From NCBI GenBank assembly GCA_005878685.1, contig VBLN01000183.1:1-5144 (forward strand): 5,144 nucleotides of DNA, given 5' to 3'. A program made the position numbers and the translations under genes. The stretch comes from Deltaproteobacteria bacterium. GTDB lineage: Bacteria; Desulfobacterota; Binatia; UBA9968. Shown here in pieces: positions 1-5,144 of this stretch. The notes below the pieces were generated by a model. The model had not been told where the DNA came from. It did not search any database and saw only the letters and a list, made by a program, of their open reading frames with translations. Within the stretch, counting starts at the first letter, position 1. Every line of letters begins with the position of its first letter.

Positions 1-171
1 ATGCAGGAATTCTTCGCCTCCTCGCAATGGCAGATCAACGCCACAGATCTCCTGAACCTGGATGGCGGCGGTTCGGCGCAGCTCTATGTCCGCAGCGCCC
101 AGCTCGAAGAGTATGTGTCAGGGACCACGGATATCCCCGTCGCCGTCGGATTTTTTGTCAAACCCCAGTGA
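1..171 (+). CDS. C-terminal fragment of a phosphodiester glycosidase (NAGPA/DUF2233) family protein, 5' end outside the window
   Basis: The plus-strand frame from base 1 is open for 56 codons and ends in TGA at 169-171. The key block is N19-L-D-G-G-G-S-A-Q-L-Y-V30, followed by the closing strand 'IPVAVGFFV' (45-53). The 'NLDGGGS' motif close to the C-terminus is the hallmark of the family that includes the mammalian lysosomal enzyme uncovering mannose-6-phosphate (NAGPA) and many bacterial DUF2233 proteins, several annotated as exopolysaccharide-related. Bacterial members are usually a few hundred residues and often exported, so most of this protein, including any signal peptide, lies left of the window. 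The ATG at base 1 is most likely an internal methionine, because 56 residues cannot form the fold. The substrate cannot be inferred. The gene converges on nuoN and has no evident link to complex I. The family call is fairly secure, the precise function is not. Confidence 0.75.
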   Translation: MQEFFASSQWQINATDLLNLDGGGSAQLYVRSAQLEEYVSGTTDIPVAVGFFVKPQ

Positions 172-237
172 AACATTAGGGCCCGTGTCAGCCATCATCA
201 GGCTGAAAGCTGAACGCTGACGGCTGAAAACTATTGT
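172..237. other. Convergent intergenic gap between the glycosidase-like gene and nuoN
   Basis: These 66 bases separate two stop codons facing each other (TGA at 169-171 on plus; TGA at 238-240 read on minus). Transcription of both genes should end in or beyond this gap. It contains a GGGCCC palindrome (179-184), a 6-bp hairpin with a 7-base loop (TCAGCC 188-193 with GGCTGA 201-206), and the heptamer array listed separately. No hairpin is followed by a T-run on either strand, so a canonical intrinsic terminator is not supported. Hairpins formed by the inverted heptamers could still help define 3' ends, but that is inference. Confidence 0.8.
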
Positions 238-242
238 TCAGC
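186..242. repeat. Heptanucleotide (GCTGANN) tandem array with inverted flanking copies
   Basis: Four contiguous 7-base units are seen: GCTGAAA (202-208), GCTGAAC (209-215), GCTGACG (216-222) and GCTGAAA (223-229). All share GCTGA and differ only in the last two bases. The reverse complement of the unit occurs once on each side: TGTCAGC (186-192) and GTTCAGC (236-242). The right copy is an exact complement of the second tandem unit (7-bp stem, 20-base loop). In the left copy, GTCAGC (187-192) is the exact complement of GCTGAC (216-221). Alternative hairpins are therefore possible. The right inverted copy overlaps the last codons of nuoN, including its stop. The array looks like a short intergenic simple repeat. 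Its function is unknown. Confidence 0.75.
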
Positions 243-1677
243 GCAGAGAGAGATAAGAGACGCCGCTTAAACTCAGAGCTCGAGCGGGCAGCAGCCCTAA
301 ACCCACCGTACCCAGAACGGCGATGACAATGGCGACATAAAGACAGGGAGCCTTCGCAAACGGCTGTGCTTCCACTCCGCCCTGCTCCATATACATCTTC
401 ACAATCACCCTGAGGTAGTAGATCACAGAGAGCAGACTGTTCAGGGCGCCGATGATGGCAAGGTCCGTGTAGCCGGAGACAATCGCGGAGCGAAAGAGGT
501 AGAACTTCCCCGTAAAGCCTGAGAGAGGTGGAAATCCGGCAAGAGAAAGCATGAAGATCGACATCGCCATGCCCAAGAAAGGACGCTTCAATCCGACTCC
601 GGCGAAGTCGTCGTAAGACTCGTTATCTTTTTCGCCATCCTTCAACGCCAAGAGCACCGCAAAGGCGCCCAGGGTCATAGGCGCGTAAGCCAAAAGATAG
701 AAGAGCAGCGCCGAGCCTCCGGGCTCTTTTCCAGCGACCACGCCGATCAGCAGATATCCTGCATGGGCGATGCTCGAATAGGCGAGCATCCGCTTTACGC
801 TCGACTGTGCGATAGCGAGGAGATTGCCGACGGTCATCGTCAGGATCGCCAAGGCGTGCAGCGGAACTCCCCACTCGTGTTCGACAACGGAAAACTGGTG
901 CACGAAGATCCGTGCCCAGCCCGCAAAGGCGGCCGCCTTCACCGCTACGGACATGAAGCCCGTAATCGGCGTCGGAGCGCCTTCGTAAACATCGGGCACC
1001 CAAAAGTGGAAAGGAAAGGCCCCTATTTTGAAGGCCAAGCCGATGAAGACAAGGTAGACTCCCGCAATAACAAGAAGCGGCCACTGATGGAACGACAGCG
1101 ATAGGAAAAAAGAGATGCGAGTAAGATTCGTCGAACCGGTCGCGCCAAAAATGAGGGCGATGCCGTAAAGGAGAAATCCGGTCGCAAAGGCCCCTATGAG
1201 AAAATACTTCATGGCCGCCTCGCTCGCCTCAACCCGCTCGCGCCACATGCCGGTCAGGATATAGACGCCGACAGACATCGTTTCGAGGCCCAAGAAGAAG
1301 AGAATCAGGTCATTGGCAGCGGCCATAAGGATCATCCCCGTTGTGCTAAAGAGAATGAGGGCGTAATACTCTCCGCTTCTGATGTTGGTCTCCCGAAGGT
1401 AATGGATCGAAGAGAGGATCGTGAGGAGTGCCGTCCCAAGAAAGATCTCGGTAAAGAAGAGAGCGAAATCATCTAAGAGTAATGTGTTCCGAAAAGCGCC
1501 CTCCTGACTCCCCCAGAGGAAAAAAGCCATGCCCGCTGCCAAAGCTAGGCCCGTGACGCTGATCCAAGCCAGGAAGCCTTTCTCTTCCTCTCTAAGGAAG
1601 AGATCTAAGAGCAGCACCGTCAAGGCTGTGAGGGTCACCTCTGCTGCCGGGAGAAGAGGGGTCAGATTAGTTTCCAT
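238..1677 (-). CDS. nuoN: NADH:quinone oxidoreductase (complex I) subunit N, NuoN
   Basis: NuoN is one of three antiporter-like proton-pumping subunits in the membrane arm of complex I, next to the small subunits nearest the quinone site. The 479-residue protein is close to the usual length (E. coli 485) and consists mostly of hydrophobic helices, consistent with the family's 14 membrane segments. The proton-antiporter domain spans roughly residues 126-420. Visible proton-path residues are E132 in 'GLETMS', K217 in 'FKIGAFPFHFWVPD', K247 in 'SVAVKAAAF' and K391 in 'GFTGKFYLF', matching E. coli E133, K217, K247 and K395. The 'SSVKRMLAYSSIAHAGY' block (292-308) is also typical. The chosen start is ATG at 1677, giving 'METNLTPLLPAAEV', because GGAGAG sits 8 bases upstream. 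The frame also opens at TTG 1710 (11 more hydrophilic residues, no ribosome site), which fits worse. The gene overlaps the end of nuoM by 11 bases. Its stop lies inside an inverted heptamer repeat. Confidence 0.96.
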   Translation of the reverse strand: METNLTPLLPAAEVTLTALTVLLLDLFLREEEKGFLAWISVTGLALAAGMAFFLWGSQEGAFRNTLLLDDFALFFTEIFLGTALLTILSSIHYLRETNIRSGEYYALILFSTTGMILMAAANDLILFFLGLETMSVGVYILTGMWRERVEASEAAMKYFLIGAFATGFLLYGIALIFGATGSTNLTRISFFLSLSFHQWPLLVIAGVYLVFIGLAFKIGAFPFHFWVPDVYEGAPTPITGFMSVAVKAAAFAGWARIFVHQFSVVEHEWGVPLHALAILTMTVGNLLAIAQSSVKRMLAYSSIAHAGYLLIGVVAGKEPGGSALLFYLLAYAPMTLGAFAVLLALKDGEKDNESYDDFAGVGLKRPFLGMAMSIFMLSLAGFPPLSGFTGKFYLFRSAIVSGYTDLAIIGALNSLLSVIYYLRVIVKMYMEQGGVEAQPFAKAPCLYVAIVIAVLGTVGLGLLPARALSLSGVSYLSLR

Positions 1678-3220
1678 GCGACTGACTCTCCCGGCTCCTT
1701 CCTCCTTCAAAGATTAACGGCGTCGCTTCTTTTTTGCTCTCGACTCTTTGAATAATAGGCTCCGCTGAAAACCGCATCCGACTCAGGAAGGGCCGGGGAT
1801 AAACGCCCATAAAAACGATTAAGGCGAGAATGGGAGCCAGTATGACGATCTCCCGCGCCCCGATATCTTGGAGTTTCTGATTCTCCGGCCGGCTCAGAGG
1901 TCCGAAATTGACCCGGCGAAACATCCAGAGCATATAGATGGCCCCGAGGATCATGCCGGTCGCGGCGCCGGCGGCCCAGAACGGAGTCGCTTGGAAGGCA
2001 CCCAAGAGAATGAGAAACTCTCCGACAAAGCCGTTGAGTCCAGGAAGGCCGATGGAGGAGAAAGTAACCACGAGAAAGAGAGCCGAAAAGAGCGGCATCT
2101 GCTTCCACAGGCCGCCGAAGTCATCGATCATGCGCGTATGCCGGCGCTCGTAGATCATCCCGACAATGAGGAAGAGCGCGCCGGTCGATAGCCCGTGATT
2201 GAGCATCTGATAGAGCGCTCCCTGCATGCCCTGAAGATTAAAAGCGAATAGCCCCAACATCACAAAACCGAGATGGCTGACCGATGAGTAGGCGACGAGC
2301 TTTTTGAGGTCGGGCTGCACCATGGCGACGAGCGCCCCGTAGATGATTCCGATCACCGCCAGCGCAACGATGAAAGGCTGAACCGCCAGCGCCGCCTCGG
2401 GAAACAAGGGGATCGCAAAGCGAAGGAAACCATACGTCCCCATCTTGAGCAGAATGGCGGCAAGTAGGACCGAGCCGGCTGTGGGCGCTTCGACATGAGC
2501 GTCGGGAAGCCATGTATGGAAGGGGAAGAGAGGGACCTTGATGGCAAAAGAGAGAGCAAAGGCCAAAAAGAGCCAAAACTGTTCTTCGTAGGGGAGATGC
2601 AGGTTATAGAGGCGCAGCAGATCAAAGCTCAAGACCTGCGTGACCTGGGCATTGCGCGCGGCCAAATAAATAATCGCAACCAGCATGAGCAGGCTTCCAC
2701 TCATCGTGTAGAGAACGAATTTAAGCGCGGCGTAGATGCGGCGCGGGCCTCCCCACACGCCGATGATGAAGTACATCGGCACCAGCATGACCTCCCAAAA
2801 GACGTAGAAGAGAAAGAGATCGAGCGCGACGAACGCCCCGATCATGCCGGTCTCCAGAACCAGCATGAAGAAGAGATACTCTTTAACCCTTTCGCTGATG
2901 GTCCACGAGGCCAAGATCACGATCGGCCCAAGGAAAGCTGTGAGCAGGACAAGAAAGAGACTGAGCCCATCGATCCCGATGAAATAGTCGATCCCGTAAG
3001 CAGGAATCCATGAAACGCGCTCCACCAACTGCATCTCTCCCGAATCGGATTGAAAGCGCCAAAGAACGCGCAACGACCAAAAAAATGTCAAGGAGGTAAA
3101 AAGGATTGCGGTGGTAAAGAGGACCCGATTCATGCTGCGTGGGATGAACAGAAGCACCATGGCGCCCAGGAGTGGAAGAAAAACGACCAGGCTTAGATCT
3201 CCGACAAAGGGCTCGATCAT
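1667..3220 (-). CDS. nuoM: NADH:quinone oxidoreductase (complex I) subunit M, NuoM
   Basis: NuoM is the middle antiporter-like proton channel of the complex I membrane arm, between NuoN and NuoL. The 517-residue protein matches the family length (E. coli 509) and is built of hydrophobic helices, consistent with 14 membrane segments. Proton-path residues are visible: E143 in 'FYVFWEVMLVPMYF', K228 in 'AIKVPLFPFHTWLPD', K259 in 'AILLKMGTYGFLR' and E401 in 'GFVGEFLIL', matching E. coli E144, K234, K265 and E407. 'VQPDLKKLVAYSSVSHLGF' (301-319) is the conserved antiporter block. The ATG at 3220 was chosen since it yields a normal NuoM N-terminus ('MIEPFVGDLSLVVFLPLLG') 5 bases after the nuoL stop. 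The frame stays open to a TTG at 3319, but that adds 33 non-membrane residues inside nuoL. No clear Shine-Dalgarno precedes the ATG, so coupling to nuoL termination is likely. The last ~25 residues, after 'IIQRVES', form a polar tail that overlaps the nuoN start region. Confidence 0.96.
   Translation of the reverse strand: MIEPFVGDLSLVVFLPLLGAMVLLFIPRSMNRVLFTTAILFTSLTFFWSLRVLWRFQSDSGEMQLVERVSWIPAYGIDYFIGIDGLSLFLVLLTAFLGPIVILASWTISERVKEYLFFMLVLETGMIGAFVALDLFLFYVFWEVMLVPMYFIIGVWGGPRRIYAALKFVLYTMSGSLLMLVAIIYLAARNAQVTQVLSFDLLRLYNLHLPYEEQFWLFLAFALSFAIKVPLFPFHTWLPDAHVEAPTAGSVLLAAILLKMGTYGFLRFAIPLFPEAALAVQPFIVALAVIGIIYGALVAMVQPDLKKLVAYSSVSHLGFVMLGLFAFNLQGMQGALYQMLNHGLSTGALFLIVGMIYERRHTRMIDDFGGLWKQMPLFSALFLVVTFSSIGLPGLNGFVGEFLILLGAFQATPFWAAGAATGMILGAIYMLWMFRRVNFGPLSRPENQKLQDIGAREIVILAPILALIVFMGVYPRPFLSRMRFSAEPIIQRVESKKEATPLIFEGGRSRESQSHGN
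1686..1691 (-). promoter_or_regulatory. Ribosome binding site of nuoN (GGAGAG) that decides the ATG start
   Basis: Read on the minus strand, GGAGAG lies 8 bases before the ATG at 1677. It forms the 3' part of a purine-rich run that also contains GAAGGAGG (1701-1708). That stronger match is 23 bases from the ATG and has no start codon at a workable distance, so the proximal site is the likely one. The site lies within the 3' end of nuoM, so ribosomes finishing nuoM (stop at 1667-1669) would pass over it, favouring coupled translation. Confidence 0.65.
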
Positions 3221-3225
3221 GGATT

Positions 3226-5144
3226 TTACAAGTTGAGGTAGTAGGCGAGAATTAGTAACGTTCCCGCGAGGAAGCCGTAAAGATAATGTTGGACCTTGCC
3301 GGTCTGAAGCTGACGCCAAAAAAGGCTCGCGCCTCGCACCCTGTTAGCCAAACCGTTGACGATTCCGTCAATGAAGCGCAGATCGAAGATGCGAGCAAAC
3401 CAGATGGCCCAGAAGGTGAATGGGCGCACAAACAAAAAATCGTAGGTCTCATCGACGTAATATTTGTTGAGAAACCATCGATAAGGCATTCCCTTGGCCC
3501 ACGAGGAGATCTTTTCCGGGATGTCGCTCTCACGAGAGTAGAAAAGATAGGCGAGAAAAATTCCCAATCCCGCAAGCCCGAGAGTTAAAGCCATCAACAG
3601 CCCTTCGGCCATTGGCCCGTGTGCGTCAGCCTTCGCCACACCGAAGACCGGCTCTAACCATCGATCCCATGGACTCCCCCATATAAATTCGGGCGTTCCG
3701 AGCCATCCGGCAAAGATCGAGCCGACGGCCAACAGGATCAATGGCACCGTCATCATCCACGGCGACTCGTCGATGTGAGCTTTGAGGTGCTCATCCACTC
3801 TGCACTTTCCGTGAAAGACCATAAAGAACTGACGGAACATATAAAACGCGGTGAGCCCAGCAGTGAGCCAGGCGAAAAGCCACAGCCCAAGTGAGCCTGT
3901 CGGGCTCGCGTAGGCTTGCCAGAGAATCTGATCCTTAGAAAAGAAGCCGGCGGTGAGCGGTGCGCCGGCAATCGACAAGGCGGCAACGAGGTAAGTCCAA
4001 TAGGTGATGGGAAAATAGGACTTAAGCCCTCCCATCTTCCTCATATCCTGCTCTCCCCCAAGGCCGTGAATGACGCTTCCAGCGCATAAAAACAGGCAGG
4101 CCTTGAAGAAGGCGTGGGTAAAGAGGTGAAAGATCGCAGCGGAAAAGGCCCCAACGCCCACGGCTAGAAACATGTAACCGAGTTGGCTCACTGTGGAATA
4201 TGCCAAGACCCTCTTGATGTCGTTTTGCACAAGGCCGACGGTTGCGGCAAAAAAAGCGGTGAGGGTACCGATCAAAGCGATCACCGCAAGAGTGTCGGGA
4301 GCCAAAGAGAAGAGAAAGTAAAGCCGCGCCGTCATATAGACTCCGGCCGTGACCATTGTGGCCGCGTGGATCAGCGCGCTCACGGGCGTCGGCCCCTGCA
4401 TCGCGTCCGGCAGCCAGACGTACAGTGGAATCTGCGCCGATTTTCCCGTGGCGCCGGCGAAGAGAAGCAAAGTGATCAGCGTCACGGTTTCAGGAGCGAG
4501 GAGATGCGCGCTGCGCTGAAGCTCCGGAAAATCGATGCTCCAAACGCCGTGACGGCCCATCTCCCAGAACAGAAGCAGAATTCCCAGCAGAAAGCCGAAG
4601 TCGCCGATCCGATTGACAATGAAGGCCTTGTTTCCGGCTATCGTATTGGTGTGGTCCTCGTACCAGAATCCGATCAAGAGGTATGAGCAGAGGCCCACAC
4701 CCTCCCAGCCTACGAACAGAAGGACGAGATTATCCGCCATGACCAGAAGGAGCATGAAAAAGACGAAAAGATTGAGATATGCGAAATAGCGAACCATGCC
4801 GTCGTCATGCCCCATGTAGCCGAGGGAATAGACGTGGATCAAAAGACCGATGCCAGTAATCACCAGCAGCATCACTGCGGCCAGGGCATCGACCTGAAAG
4901 GAGAGCTGCGCGTGAAAGGAACCGGATTCGATCCAGGGAAAGAGAGTATCCCTCAGGATTCCGCCCGCTGGAAGAAGCCAGCAGACCCAGAGAGAAAGGA
5001 GGAAGGAGATTGCCACGGCTGCGCACGCGAAGAAACCGGCGGCTTTTCGCCCTAACCGGAGACCTATAAATACATTGACACCTGCTCCGAAGAGAGGGAT
5101 CAGGGGAATGAAACGAAGAAAGGACGGGATTTCGTCTAAACTAG
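3226..5144 (-). CDS. nuoL: NADH:quinone oxidoreductase (complex I) subunit L, NuoL, lacking its first few codons at the window edge
   Basis: NuoL is the distal antiporter-like subunit of complex I and carries the long lateral helix that runs along NuoM and NuoN. The frame is open from the right edge to TAA at 3226-3228: 638 complete codons (E. coli NuoL 613). Counting from the first complete codon, key residues are E147 ('GWEGVGLCSYLLIGF'), D181 ('NRIGDFGFLLG'), K234 ('GKSAQIPLYVWLPDAM'), H259 ('VSALIHAATMVTAGVY'), H339, H343 and K347 ('FHLFTHAFFKACLF') and K403-D404 ('GFFSKDQIL'). These sit 3-5 positions after E. coli E144, D178, K229, H254, H334, H338, K342, K399 and D400, so only a few N-terminal residues are missing. 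'NKYYVDETYDFLFVRP' near 559-574 and the following amphipathic stretch correspond to the lateral helix region, and a last membrane anchor ends in 'YYLNL'. GTG at 5016 is not the start: the frame upstream encodes the first membrane helix ('FIPLIPLFGAGVNVFIG'). No usable start codon occurs between there and the edge. Confidence 0.96.
   Translation of the reverse strand, partial: SLDEIPSFLRFIPLIPLFGAGVNVFIGLRLGRKAAGFFACAAVAISFLLSLWVCWLLPAGGILRDTLFPWIESGSFHAQLSFQVDALAAVMLLVITGIGLLIHVYSLGYMGHDDGMVRYFAYLNLFVFFMLLLVMADNLVLLFVGWEGVGLCSYLLIGFWYEDHTNTIAGNKAFIVNRIGDFGFLLGILLLFWEMGRHGVWSIDFPELQRSAHLLAPETVTLITLLLFAGATGKSAQIPLYVWLPDAMQGPTPVSALIHAATMVTAGVYMTARLYFLFSLAPDTLAVIALIGTLTAFFAATVGLVQNDIKRVLAYSTVSQLGYMFLAVGVGAFSAAIFHLFTHAFFKACLFLCAGSVIHGLGGEQDMRKMGGLKSYFPITYWTYLVAALSIAGAPLTAGFFSKDQILWQAYASPTGSLGLWLFAWLTAGLTAFYMFRQFFMVFHGKCRVDEHLKAHIDESPWMMTVPLILLAVGSIFAGWLGTPEFIWGSPWDRWLEPVFGVAKADAHGPMAEGLLMALTLGLAGLGIFLAYLFYSRESDIPEKISSWAKGMPYRWFLNKYYVDETYDFLFVRPFTFWAIWFARIFDLRFIDGIVNGLANRVRGASLFWRQLQTGKVQHYLYGFLAGTLLILAYYLNL

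Noticed and set aside
1..171. A complete 56-residue small protein starting at the ATG at base 1
   Set aside because: The sequence is the characteristic C-terminal end of a much larger enzyme family, so the ATG is best read as an internal methionine at the window edge.
188..206. Intrinsic terminator for nuoN or the glycosidase-like gene
   Set aside because: The 6-bp hairpin is weak and has no T-run after it on either strand.
623..1084. Minus-strand open frame of 153 codons in another frame of nuoN
   Set aside because: It is an out-of-frame shadow rich in R, G and C, and lies entirely inside nuoN, which carries all the family motifs. The same applies to the minus-strand frames at 1707-2108 and 2238-2576 inside nuoM.
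763..1104. Plus-strand open frame of 113 codons opposite nuoN
   Set aside because: It is antisense to the conserved core of nuoN. Its translation is a low-complexity mix of charged residues with no recognisable motif, as expected opposite a hydrophobic membrane protein.
2495..3013. Plus-strand open frame of 172 codons opposite nuoM
   Set aside because: Its product is dominated by D, E, K, R, Q and H, the antisense shadow of membrane-helix codons. The opposite strand encodes conserved NuoM residues throughout.
4183..4686. Plus-strand open frame of 167 codons opposite nuoL
   Set aside because: It is antisense to the most conserved part of NuoL, has a charged composition typical of a shadow, and shows no family motif.
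3226..5016. nuoL starting at GTG 5016
   Set aside because: The frame continues open to the window edge and encodes the expected first membrane helix. Starting at 5016 would remove it.
238..5144. Mrp Na+/H+ antiporter, membrane-bound hydrogenase or formate hydrogenlyase subunits instead of complex I
   Set aside because: The L-M-N order, the protein lengths, the NuoL C-terminal lateral-helix region and the NuoN-specific sequence all fit NDH-1. No MrpC-G-like or hydrogenase gene is interleaved.

Overview
The window holds the 3' end of a respiratory complex I (NADH:quinone oxidoreductase, NDH-1) operon on the minus strand. Reading in the direction of transcription, from the right edge to the left, the genes are nuoL (lacking only its extreme 5' end), nuoM and nuoN. 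Together they fill about 95% of the window. At the left edge, on the plus strand, lies the last 56 codons of an unrelated gene. Its 'NLDGGGSAQLYV' block marks it as the C-terminus of a phosphodiester glycosidase (NAGPA/DUF2233) family protein. It converges on nuoN across a 66-base gap.

NuoL, NuoM and NuoN are the three Mrp-antiporter-like subunits of the complex I membrane arm. They carry the proton channels driven by quinone reduction at the other end of the arm. In all three the glutamate and lysine/histidine residues of the proton path are visible (for example NuoN E132, K217, K247, K391 and NuoM E143, K228, K259, E401), so all three look functional. The genes are tightly packed: nuoL and nuoM are separated by 5 bases, and nuoM and nuoN overlap by 11 bases if nuoN starts at its ATG. 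This implies one polycistronic message and probably translational coupling. The operon promoter and the other nuo genes, if present in the usual order, lie beyond the right edge.

The 66-base gap between the convergent genes is the only non-coding stretch. It holds four tandem copies of a GCTGANN heptamer (202-229) with single inverted copies on either side (186-192 and 236-242). The right inverted copy runs into nuoN and supplies its stop codon. No canonical intrinsic terminator (hairpin plus T-tract) was seen there.

The organism appears to be a bacterium with moderately high GC content. The L-M-N order and sequence style fit many Gram-negative lineages, but no phylum can be assigned from this window alone. 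I see no evidence of a previously undescribed system. This is an ordinary core-metabolism region, with the heptamer array as its one structural curiosity.
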